DNA from: Bacteroidales bacterium
GTDB taxonomy: Bacteria > Bacteroidota > Bacteroidia > Bacteroidales > UBA932
Direction: 5' to 3'
DNA length: 19,175 nt
Assembly: GCA_016295245.1 (NCBI GenBank)
Contig: JAEDLO010000027.1
Span: 1-19,175 of the forward strand
Numbering within the stretch: the stretch's first letter is position 1; each line of letters starts with the position of its first letter. The notes under the pieces are model-generated. The model did no database searches. It had not been told where the DNA came from and worked only from the letters and a program-made list of their open reading frames with translations. Made by a program: the position numbers and the translations under genes. Shown piece by piece: positions 8,085-14,243 of the stretch.

Positions 8085-9776
8085 CTAGTATTGCCAGTTG
8101 GCGAAAGGATCCCAGGTGTCGCTGCGACCTATGACCTTTTCGAAACTGTACTCGGCCGCCTGCTTTGCCTTCAGCTGTTTTGACCACTTCACTCTCTTTG
8201 AAGTGTCGGAGCCCGGTCCGCGGTTGTTGTACTCGGCGTAGAAGGCGGTCTTTTCCCTCTGAGGCTTGTTCCAGTTGTGCCAGCCCTCCGGACGGATATG
8301 GCTGCCAAGTTCGCAGTTGAGGTAAACGACATTGGCGTAGTCCCTCCAAGGGCGGCCGAGATAAACCTTGTCGACGCCTTCGGCAGCGGTGAAGCGGCAG
8401 TTGTTGAATACATAGCCGTATTTCTGGCCCTTGTCGGTGGAGGCGGCGGTGATGTAGCTGTTCTTCTTGGAGTGAATCTGGCAATTCTCGAAATAAGCGA
8501 TGCCGGAGCCGAAGATGAAGTCGGTGGTGCCCTCGATATAGCAGTCGCGGTAGTAAGTGCGCGGAGCCTGCCCGTCGGCGCTGTACAGGCCGGAAGTGAA
8601 GATTGTGTCCTGATAGCCGAGGAAGCGGCAGTTGTAGAAGTAGATGCGGTCACCTGTGGTGGTAAGGGCGACTGCCTGGCCTACCTTTTCGCCGGGACCG
8701 GCGGCGTTCTCGACGGTGATGTTGCAGAAACTGAGGTAACTGCCGTCGATGTACATTGTGGATGAGCCGAAGGTGCCCATCTTCTCCTCGCGGTCAGGGT
8801 ATTGCTTCTGGGCGTAGTCGTCGTAGGTGATGACCGTGCTCTCTGCATCCTTGCCGATGATTGCGATGTTGCGCTTGCTGACCGGGATGTGGATTTTTTC
8901 CTTGTAGATGCCCGGCTTGACGAGGATGGTGGTAGGGATGCTCACAAGGTAGTCAGGGCAGGCGTTGATGGCGTCCTGGACCTTGAGGAAGTCGCCGCGG
9001 CCGTTGGGGTCCACGACGAAGTTGTAGCGCACCAGATGCTCGGTGATGCGCGGAATCTTGAGGCTGATGGAGTCGCAGACGATCTCGCAGTTGCGCCTTG
9101 CGCCGCGCGCGTTGGAGTGGGTGTCGTCCTGAAGGCCATCCGGCCTTACGGCATATTCGCCTTTCTTGAGGTGCATGAAGTACTGCTTCGAGGCCTCGTC
9201 GCCCGCTTCGCTGATCCACTTGATGGTGGCGTCCTCCATATCGATGAGGATGGTGCCTGTCTGCCTTGCGACCTCCTTCATTGCGGCGGGATATTCGCCG
9301 TGGGTGGTGGGATCGAGCTTGCCGTCAACGAACTTGCGGCGTGCCACAGGGGTCAGCAGCACGGGGGTCACACCCATCTCGCGGGCGGTGCTGATGAACA
9401 GGCGCAGGTTGTCCTGGTACTTGCCCCAGGCCGGTACGCCCGTGCCTTCCTTGTGGACCTTCTCGTCATTGTGGCCGAACTGGACGAAGAGAAAGTCGCC
9501 CGGCTTCATAGCCTTCTTGACATTGTCCCAGATGCCTTCGCGGATGGCGCTTTCGGTGCTGCGTCCGTTCTTGGCGTAGTTGATTACACGTACTTCGTCG
9601 TCAACAAAGTTTTCGAAGACCATACCCCAGCCGCGCTCGGGACTGCCCAGTGAGAGGTCCTTGTCGGCCATTGTCGAGTCGCCCATAAGGTGGATGGTGA
9701 ATTCCGGCTCGCCGGCCTTTGAAAGTGCTGCGGCGCTCAAAAACAGGGCTGCAGCAAAGAGGATTTTCTTTATCAT
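8085..9776 (-). CDS. Secreted CE12 acetylesterase - CE8 pectin methylesterase fusion
   Basis: 563-aa bifunctional pectin esterase. The start at 9776 (MIKKILFAAALFLSAAAL, a signal peptide) is chosen over a TTG start 27 bp upstream. Residues ~25-240 are an SGNH hydrolase of the rhamnogalacturonan acetylesterase type: GDST with nucleophile Ser34, a GRST block, QFGHND (block III), and DDTHSNARGA with the Asp217/His220 pair. Residues ~250-563 are a complete CE8 pectin methylesterase with GQAVAL (Gln367), GYQDT (Asp390), TDFIFG (Asp419) and LGRPWR (Arg475), so unlike the CE8-like domain at 2381-4462 it should be active. It would remove acetyl and methyl groups and expose pectin to the lyase encoded 21 bp downstream. 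The start codon overlaps the stop codon of the upstream membrane ORF (ATGA). Confidence 0.94.
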   Translation of the reverse strand: MIKKILFAAALFLSAAALSKAGEPEFTIHLMGDSTMADKDLSLGSPERGWGMVFENFVDDEVRVINYAKNGRSTESAIREGIWDNVKKAMKPGDFLFVQFGHNDEKVHKEGTGVPAWGKYQDNLRLFISTAREMGVTPVLLTPVARRKFVDGKLDPTTHGEYPAAMKEVARQTGTILIDMEDATIKWISEAGDEASKQYFMHLKKGEYAVRPDGLQDDTHSNARGARRNCEIVCDSISLKIPRITEHLVRYNFVVDPNGRGDFLKVQDAINACPDYLVSIPTTILVKPGIYKEKIHIPVSKRNIAIIGKDAESTVITYDDYAQKQYPDREEKMGTFGSSTMYIDGSYLSFCNITVENAAGPGEKVGQAVALTTTGDRIYFYNCRFLGYQDTIFTSGLYSADGQAPRTYYRDCYIEGTTDFIFGSGIAYFENCQIHSKKNSYITAASTDKGQKYGYVFNNCRFTAAEGVDKVYLGRPWRDYANVVYLNCELGSHIRPEGWHNWNKPQREKTAFYAEYNNRGPGSDTSKRVKWSKQLKAKQAAEYSFEKVIGRSDTWDPFANWQY

Positions 9777-10156
9777 AATGTTGTTGTGTTGTTGTCTAAC
9801 CAAGCCATTTGAGGAAACTCTCGGCCCTTCCGCGGGATACGTAAAGGTCTGCGGGGCAGTTCGGTAATCAGGAAGGTAGAAAGCGGAAGGATGACGAGCG
9901 CTGAGATAGGCAGCAGGCTCAGCAGGGAAGCTAGTCCGCTTCCCAGGGCAAAGCCGACTACGTTAACCGTGAGGACGGCAATGGTCATAAAGAGCTCACC
10001 CAACTTGTACTGAAGGCAGAGGATGAGCACCATAAGCATCGTCAGCAGGGTGAGAAGCAGGTCATCGGCGATGCCTCCAAGCTGGCAGACGAGGGAAACG
10101 ACAGCGTGCGTCAGGGCGAACGCGTGAATAATTATTTGCGGTTTCGTTACTTTCAT
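9773..10156 (-). pseudogene. Four-helix membrane ORF, probably the truncated N-terminus of a sensor-kinase-like protein
   Basis: A 127-codon ORF starting MKVTKPQIIIHAFALTHAVV. Four hydrophobic segments are visible at residues ~7-27, 33-50, 55-78 and 80-101; then the sequence turns abruptly into a basic, low-hydrophobicity tail (LPRRPLRIPRKGREFPQ) that ends in the A/C-rich leader of the next gene (DNNTTTL). From memory, the N-terminal half resembles the membrane region of Bacteroidota LytS-type histidine kinases, which continue with more helices and a kinase domain that are absent here. The tail also overlaps a more natural-looking protein end in another frame (9796-9849), suggesting a deletion junction near 9850. 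The stop overlaps the CE12-CE8 start as ATGA. It may instead be a real small membrane protein coupled to the esterase gene. Confidence 0.4.
9796..9849 (-). pseudogene. Out-of-frame protein tail (possible gene remnant)
   Basis: In a frame other than that of the overlapping membrane ORF, 17 codons read DLYVSRGRAESFLKWLG and then TAG. It looks like an ordinary protein C-terminus (amphipathic helix with alternating basic and aromatic residues) but is cut off upstream by a TGA about 18 bases earlier. I cannot name the family. Together with the truncated membrane ORF it suggests that a deletion joined the front of one gene to the back of another. Chance is not excluded for so short a stretch. Confidence 0.25.
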
Positions 10157-10241
10157 TGGTTATTGATGTGAAGATAGTGAAAATTATTTGATTCATACCG
10201 TTCAGCCATCAAATTCAACAGTTCGTCATTGTTTATTTTAT

Positions 10242-10249
10242 TATCTTTG
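10242..10249 (+). promoter_or_regulatory. Candidate -7 box upstream of malQ
   Basis: TATCTTTG matches the Bacteroidota TAnnTTTG -7 consensus exactly and sits in an AT-rich run (10226-10249). No convincing TTTG is found 19-21 nt upstream, so the -33 box is weak or absent. Transcription would begin near 10256 and cross the GH97 remnant before malQ at 10395. The same eight bases occur ahead of the KdgF-like gene at 14202-14209. Confidence 0.45.
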
Positions 10250-10263
10250 CGCCGAGCCTGGAG

Positions 10264-10404
10264 ACTATATCATCGGATGCCCACTACCTGACCAACCCTC
10301 AGGCCTACGTAATTGAAAAGAAAACTGTTGATGCCGAAAGCGTCCTTGATGTCAAGATGGCCGCCGGCGGCGGATTCGCAATATCGTTTGAGAAATGCAG
10401 ATAA
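10264..10404 (+). pseudogene. C-terminal remnant of a GH97-like (SusB-type) glycosidase gene
   Basis: An open frame of 46 codons ending TAA at 10402-10404 reads SSDAHYLTNPQAY, then a beta-strand segment, then AAGGGFAISF. This resembles the last ~45 residues of GH97 alpha-glucosidases/alpha-galactosidases, where the C-terminal beta-sandwich typically ends with a DA.xY.TNPQAY...GGG.AI pattern (recalled, not searched). There is no start codon in frame: upstream the frame runs into the AT-rich promoter segment and a TGA at 10189. The catalytic domain is therefore gone. The stop lies 10 bases inside malQ, so malQ and this gene were probably once an overlapping alpha-glucan operon, and a deletion has moved a promoter next to malQ. 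Confidence 0.55.
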
Positions 10405-12275
10405 CGTTCAAGATTCAGTATAGGACTCAGTGGGGCGAGAGCCTGTCCCTGGTCCTGAATGACAAGAAATACCCTATGGAGTGGGGCGAAGGAGGAGTCT
10501 GGACCGTCAAGGTCAAAGACTGCAAAGCCGCCTGGCTCAAGAAATATTGCTATGTGCTTATGCGTGACGGACTTATCATCCGCAGCGAGTGGAGCTTCCA
10601 CAGCTCGGCCAGCGCAAAGCTCATAGAGGACAAGTGGATTGACTGCCCGATTCCGGGTTGTCCTTTCGTGCGCGAGCATCAGGCATCCAAGTTCGACCGT
10701 CCGGGCTTCAGGGGAGCGGGTACCGCCATCCCTGTGTTCTCGCTTCGCACCGCCTCCGACTTCGGTATCGGCGAGTTCAAGGATCTCAGACCGCTGGTTG
10801 ACTGGGCTGCCGCGACCGGTCAGTGCATCATCCAGCTCCTGCCTGTCAACGACACCACCCGCAAGGGCGAATGGATGGACTCCTATCCATACAGCCCTAT
10901 CTCCTCATTCGCGCTACATCCGCTCTACATCAACCTCCAGGCCCTGGGCATCAGGGAGACGGCCGCCTTCAAAAAGGAGCAGGCTGAGCTCAATGCCCTC
11001 GGAGAGATTGACTATCCGCGCGTATTCAAGGCCAAGATGAAATACATACGCAAGGCTTTCCTCGCTTCTTCGAAAAAGGACCTTCAGTCCGCATCATACA
11101 AGAAATTCGTTGCCGCCAACGCTTTCTGGCTCGAAGAGTACGCGCAGTTCTGCGCGAAGCGCGACGGCCTCGAGCCGGAGTACTACTGCTGGATGCAGTG
11201 GCAGCTGGACAAGCAGTTTGCCGCCGAGGTCAAGTATGCCCGCGCCAAGGGCGTTTCACTCAAGGGTGACCTGCCTATCGGAGTCAGCTCCGACAGTGCG
11301 GAAGCCTACTGGCATCCTGAGCTCTTCAACCTCGACTCGACTGCCGGTGCCCCGCCTGATTACTTCAGTACAGACGGTCAGAACTGGGGCTTTCCGACCT
11401 ACAACTGGGAAGAGATGGCAAAGGATGATTTCGCCTGGTGGAAAGCCCGCCTCAGAAAGATGTCTGAGTACTTTGATGCCTTCCGCATCGACCATATTCT
11501 CGGCTTCTTCCGCATCTGGGAGATACCTGCCGGCGTGCGCAGCGGCATTGCAGGCCACTTCAACCCGGCTCTTCCTTACAGTCCGGAGGAGATTGCCTCG
11601 ATGCACCTGCCACTTGACGGCCTGTTCCACGAGGACCCGAGACATCCGGGTATGTACCAGCCTCTCATCTGCCCGGCTTCGCAGAATCTTCCGCAGTGGC
11701 AGCAGGAGCGCTTCGGCGCCCTCTACAATGACTTTTTCTATCACCGCCACGACGAGTTCTGGCGCAGGAATGCCGAAAGAAAACTGCCTGAGCTGCTCAG
11801 CGCCACCGGTATGCTCGCCTGCGGCGAAGACCTTGGTATGGTGCCTGACTGCGTGCCGGGTGTAATGGACCACGAGCGCATCCTTTCGCTCAAGATGCGC
11901 GGAATGCAGGGCGAGGGCCCTTGGAAGGAACTCAGCGTCTGCGCGACTTCAAGCCACGATATGGAGACCCTGCGTATGCAGTGCCACAACGATCCTGAGC
12001 CTTGGGAGGTGCGCAATATGCTCTGGGAGTTCCTTTCATCGCCTTCTATGCTTGCAATCTTCCCACTTCAGGACTGGATTGCTCTCGACAAGAAGCTGCG
12101 CCGCCAGGACAGGAACGTGGAGCGCATCAACTATCCTGCCGATTCGGAGAATCACTGGAAATTCCGCATCCACTTCCCTCTCGAAGAGCTTTCGCAGCAA
12201 GGCGCTCTGAACGCCGTGATTGAGGGCCTGCTGAAAGACAGTGCCCGCTACAGCTACAAGCAGGAGGAAGCATAA
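10395..12275 (+). CDS. malQ: Compact DPE2-like 4-alpha-glucanotransferase (GH77)
   Basis: 626-aa cytosolic amylomaltase that transfers alpha-1,4-glucan segments between maltooligosaccharides. Residues 1-~95 look like one eroded CBM20 starch-binding domain (KIQYRTQWGESL at the start, Trp pattern near 35). The GH77 domain begins near residue 110 with GTAIPVFSLRTASDFGIGEFKDL. Catalytic residues follow GH77: nucleophile Asp366 (FRIDHILGFFRIWEIP), acid/base Glu478 (ACGEDLGMVP) and Asp522 (TSSHDMETLR). FRIDHILGFFRIWEIP and SPSMLAIFPLQDW are typical of the DPE2 subgroup. That subgroup in Bacteroidota usually has two CBM20 domains and a long insert after the nucleophile region (about 890 aa, from memory); both the second CBM20 and much of the insert are missing. 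The start ATG overlaps the end of the GH97 remnant. It converges on cysE with an 11-bp gap. Confidence 0.93.
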   Translation: MQITFKIQYRTQWGESLSLVLNDKKYPMEWGEGGVWTVKVKDCKAAWLKKYCYVLMRDGLIIRSEWSFHSSASAKLIEDKWIDCPIPGCPFVREHQASKFDRPGFRGAGTAIPVFSLRTASDFGIGEFKDLRPLVDWAAATGQCIIQLLPVNDTTRKGEWMDSYPYSPISSFALHPLYINLQALGIRETAAFKKEQAELNALGEIDYPRVFKAKMKYIRKAFLASSKKDLQSASYKKFVAANAFWLEEYAQFCAKRDGLEPEYYCWMQWQLDKQFAAEVKYARAKGVSLKGDLPIGVSSDSAEAYWHPELFNLDSTAGAPPDYFSTDGQNWGFPTYNWEEMAKDDFAWWKARLRKMSEYFDAFRIDHILGFFRIWEIPAGVRSGIAGHFNPALPYSPEEIASMHLPLDGLFHEDPRHPGMYQPLICPASQNLPQWQQERFGALYNDFFYHRHDEFWRRNAERKLPELLSATGMLACGEDLGMVPDCVPGVMDHERILSLKMRGMQGEGPWKELSVCATSSHDMETLRMQCHNDPEPWEVRNMLWEFLSSPSMLAIFPLQDWIALDKKLRRQDRNVERINYPADSENHWKFRIHFPLEELSQQGALNAVIEGLLKDSARYSYKQEEA

Positions 12276-12286
12276 GCGTTCTTGAT

Positions 12287-13042
12287 TCAGATCCCTTCCC
12301 CGGATTCGAAGGTAGGGATCTGGACCGAACGGGCTTGAAGTACTTTTGATTCAGGAGGAACGTCGTGGGTGAGCCAGAGGTTACCTCCGATTACGCAGTC
12401 GTGGCCTATCCGCACGCGACCGAGTATCGATGTGTTTGAATATACGGTGACGTTGTCCTCGAGTATAGGATGACGGGGCTTGTCGATGGGTTTGCCCTCA
12501 GCGTCGTGGCTGAAGTTGCGTGCTCCCAGGGTCACTCCCTGGTAGAGCATACAGTGCTTGCCGATGACGCTGGTGGCGCCGATTACCACGCCCGTGCCGT
12601 GGTCAATGGCGAAGTATTCGCCTATGGACGCGGCGGGGTGGATGTCTATGCCCGTTTCGCTGTGGGCCAACTCGGTCAGGAAGCGTGGTATTCTCGGGAC
12701 TCCCAGCCCGTAGAGGCAGTGGGCGACGCGGTAATAGAGCATTACCTTGACCAGCGGATAGCAGAGGATGACCTCGCCGGGATCGGTGACGGCCGGGTCA
12801 TTGTGCACGACGGCTTCGACGTCGGTGTTGAGTACCCGCCCGATTTCCGGCAAGGCCTCCATAAACTTGTCCACTATTTCAGCTCCATCTTCCATAATCG
12901 TTGCTAGCTGGCTTGAAAGGGAACTGCGTATGGCCTCCTTGCCGTCAATCCAGGTGGGGATGTCGGAGTATTCCGGGAAGATCTCGTACTTGACGAGCTC
13001 CATCAGTTTTGTAAGTTCTTTTTTGCTTGGTGCCCTATACAT
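12287..13042 (-). CDS. cysE: Serine O-acetyltransferase (CysE/SrpH type)
   Basis: Makes O-acetylserine from serine and acetyl-CoA, the substrate of the neighbouring CysK. 251 aa. The N-terminal ~100 residues are helical (SAT N-terminal region, with KVMLYYRVAHCLYGLGVPRIPRFLTELAHSETGIDIHP at ~120-158), followed by the left-handed beta-helix hexapeptide repeats: AASIGEYFAIDHGTGVVIGATSVIGKHC, where the DHG histidine is the catalytic one, then GVTLGARN and PILEDNVTVYSNTSILGRVRIG. The variable loop NFSHDAEGKPIDKPRHP is typical of the SrpH/EpsC-like subgroup of Bacteroidota, which is longer than enterobacterial CysE at the loop. It starts 14 bp after cysK stops, so it is the second gene of a cysK-cysE unit controlled from upstream of cysK. 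Confidence 0.95.
   Translation of the reverse strand: MYRAPSKKELTKLMELVKYEIFPEYSDIPTWIDGKEAIRSSLSSQLATIMEDGAEIVDKFMEALPEIGRVLNTDVEAVVHNDPAVTDPGEVILCYPLVKVMLYYRVAHCLYGLGVPRIPRFLTELAHSETGIDIHPAASIGEYFAIDHGTGVVIGATSVIGKHCMLYQGVTLGARNFSHDAEGKPIDKPRHPILEDNVTVYSNTSILGRVRIGHDCVIGGNLWLTHDVPPESKVLQARSVQIPTFESGEGI
12288..12322. repeat. Inverted repeat at the malQ/cysE junction
   Basis: CAGATCCCT (12288-12296) and AGGGATCTG (12314-12322) form a perfect 9-bp inverted repeat with a 17-nt loop that itself holds CCTTC/GAAGG. It covers the last codons of cysE and lies 12 bp after the malQ stop. No U-tract follows on either strand, so it is not a classical terminator; it may be a bidirectional RNA 3'-end structure where the two transcripts meet. 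Confidence 0.4.
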
Positions 13043-13056
13043 ATCGGTTGACAGGA

Positions 13057-13968
13057 TTAAAGAATTCCGGTTGAGAGATATCTTTCGCCAGTGTCAGGCA
13101 GGAGGGCGACAATCAGCTTGCCCTCGTTCTCCTCACGGCGAGCAAGCTGCGCGGCGGCGTGGAAAGCTGCTCCTGAAGAGATGCCGCTGAGTATGCCGAA
13201 CCTGCGGGCGAGGGTCCTCATTGCCTCGAAGGCATCCTCGTCCTTGACAGTCAGCACTTCGTCAATTACGCTGCGGTCGAGGGTTTCAGGCACAAAGCCG
13301 GCGCCTATGCCCTGGATACGGTGAGGCCCGGCGACTCCGCTGCTCAGAACCGGTGAGCCCGCCGGCTCGACCGCAACCACGCTCACTTCGCCCTTGTGGG
13401 CCTTCAGAGCCTTGCCTGTTCCGCTAACGGTTCCGCCCGTACCCGCTCCCGCCACGAAGATGTCAACCTGCCCATCAGTGTCGGCCCAGATCTCCTCTCC
13501 CGTGGTTCTCCGGTGGACGGCAGGGTTGGCAGGGTTTACGAACTGACCGAGTATCACGGCGCCGTCAATGGAGTCGCGCAGCTCTTCGGCCTTGCGTATC
13601 GCGCCCTTCATTCCTTCCTTTCCCGGAGTGAGCACCAGCTCGGCTCCGTAGGCCTTCAGCAGCATTCGGCGCTCCTGGCTCATCGTCTCCGGCATAGTCA
13701 GGATTACCTTGTAGCCCTTTGAAACACCTATCCAGGCGAGGCCGACGCCGGTATTGCCGCTGGTAGGCTCGATGATGGTGGCCCCGCTCTTGAGCAGGCC
13801 CTTCTGCTCGGCATCCTCTATCATTGCCAGAGCTATTCTGTCCTTTACGCTTCCTCCCGGATTGAAGAACTCGACTTTTACTGCAATTCTTGCCTTTTGG
13901 CCTTCAAGGCCGCTGATCTCTACCAGCGGGGTTCTTCCGATCAGCTCAGTGATGTCTTTGTGGATCAT
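13057..13968 (-). CDS. cysK: Cysteine synthase A (O-acetylserine sulfhydrylase)
   Basis: PLP enzyme forming L-cysteine from O-acetylserine and sulfide. The start at 13968 (MIHKDITELIGRTPLVEI) is preferred to an upstream ATG at 14016, which would lie inside the terminator hairpin; this gives 303 aa, a normal CysK length. Seen: PLP lysine Lys42 in NPGGSVKDR, the substrate loop EPTSGNTG, the glycine-rich phosphate clamp GAGTGGTVSG, VEPAGSPVLSSG, HRIQGIGAGFVP, and GISSGAA near the C-terminus. cysE follows after 14 bp. The 159 bp between the start and the upstream promoter hold a poly-Cys leader ORF and a terminator stem, so transcription of this gene is probably set by cysteine-dependent attenuation. 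Confidence 0.97.
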   Translation of the reverse strand: MIHKDITELIGRTPLVEISGLEGQKARIAVKVEFFNPGGSVKDRIALAMIEDAEQKGLLKSGATIIEPTSGNTGVGLAWIGVSKGYKVILTMPETMSQERRMLLKAYGAELVLTPGKEGMKGAIRKAEELRDSIDGAVILGQFVNPANPAVHRRTTGEEIWADTDGQVDIFVAGAGTGGTVSGTGKALKAHKGEVSVVAVEPAGSPVLSSGVAGPHRIQGIGAGFVPETLDRSVIDEVLTVKDEDAFEAMRTLARRFGILSGISSGAAFHAAAQLARREENEGKLIVALLPDTGERYLSTGIL

Positions 13969-13985
13969 AACGATATTGATATGTG

Positions 13986-14027
13986 AATATAAACAAAGCG
14001 GCCTGCCAGATGTCAACTGGCAGGCCG
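13986..14027 (-). terminator. Attenuator terminator hairpin ahead of cysK
   Basis: On the minus strand CGGCCTGCCAG (14027-14017) and CTGGCAGGCCG (14009-13999) form a perfect 11-bp GC-rich stem with a 7-nt loop, followed by CTTTGTTTATATT (13998-13986), a T-rich but interrupted tract. It lies 25 nt after the leader stop codon and about 30 nt before the cysK ATG, within the transcribed leader rather than after a gene. On the + strand the stem is followed by GAAATACT, so termination direction is minus. Confidence 0.8.
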
Positions 14028-14086
14028 AAATACTGTATTGCGCTTCTATGGCTTACACAGCAGTTCTTCCGCACCAGTCACCCGGT
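14017..14086 (-). promoter_or_regulatory. Possible alternative leader pairings (antiterminator and its competitor)
   Basis: Within the leader ORF, ACCGG (14086-14082) can pair with CUGGU (14077-14073) around a GUGA (GNRA-type) loop. The same CUGGUG plus GG (14077-14072 and 14070-14069, C14071 bulged) can instead pair with CCUGCCAG in the 5' arm of the terminator stem (8 bp, two G-U). A ribosome stalled on Cys8-12 would cover ACCGG and leave CUGGUGCGG free, which would favour the second pairing and block the terminator. The pairings were found by eye and are not energy-tested. Confidence 0.4.
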
Positions 14087-14127
14087 CCGAAACAACAGCA
14101 GCAACAAGAGTTGATTGTGTAAGTCAT
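14053..14127 (-). CDS. Poly-cysteine leader peptide for cysteine attenuation
   Basis: A 24-codon ORF: ATG at 14127, TAA at 14053-14055. The peptide begins MTYTINS, then has five consecutive cysteines (residues 8-12, codons TGT TGC TGC TGT TGT at 14106-14092) and a sixth, Cys19, after Trp18. It lies between a promoter-like sequence and a terminator stem in front of cysK-cysE. Five adjacent codons for the pathway's end product in a short leader ORF followed by a terminator is the arrangement of amino-acid attenuators such as trp or his leaders; poly-Cys uORFs upstream of cysteine genes are known from mycobacteria. Low charged Cys-tRNA would stall the ribosome and allow read-through into cysK. 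No Shine-Dalgarno sequence is visible, as usual in this phylum. Function is inferred; a 104-codon frame running upstream into the next gene is not the real gene. Confidence 0.8.
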   Translation of the reverse strand: MTYTINSCCCCCFGPGDWCGRTAV

Positions 14128-14151
14128 CGTGAAAAATCCAAACTGTTTCCG

Positions 14152-14183
14152 CAAATATTGAATGTTTATTCGAGAAATGCAAG
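14152..14183 (-). promoter_or_regulatory. Candidate promoter of the cysteine leader and cysK-cysE
   Basis: On the minus strand CTTG (14183-14180), a 20-nt spacer and AATATTTG (14159-14152) fit the Bacteroidota -33/-7 pattern (TTTG, TAnnTTTG) with one mismatch in each box. Transcription would begin near 14145, about 18 nt before the leader ATG, so the leader transcript ahead of cysK would be about 175 nt. Confidence 0.5.
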
Positions 14184-14201
14184 AGCTGGGCTTAAAATTA
14201 T

Positions 14202-14209
14202 TATCTTTG
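14202..14209 (+). promoter_or_regulatory. Candidate -7 box for the KdgF-like gene
   Basis: TATCTTTG is an exact TAnnTTTG match in an AT-rich stretch, 34 bp before the ATG at 14244. A good -33 TTTG is not seen. It lies back to back with the cysteine-leader promoter. Confidence 0.5.
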
Positions 14210-14243
14210 CAGAAATAACCGACAACATTAATCACACAACAAA

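Noticed and set aside
8802..9653. Plus-strand open frame of 283 codons inside the CE12-CE8 gene
   Set aside because: Low-complexity Val/Asp/Gly-rich product antisense to a gene with intact catalytic motifs; a shadow of codon bias.
13999..14027. The inverted repeat upstream of cysK as a simple terminator of an upstream gene, or a palindromic operator
   Set aside because: No minus-strand gene other than the leader ORF ends there, and the stem with a T-rich tail on the minus strand plus the Cys run fits an attenuator better.
14092..14106. TGTTGCTGCTGTTGT as a trinucleotide (CAG/CTG-like) repeat
   Set aside because: Only five imperfect units with mixed TGT/TGC codons; they are in frame within a short ORF ahead of cysK, so coding for Cys explains them.
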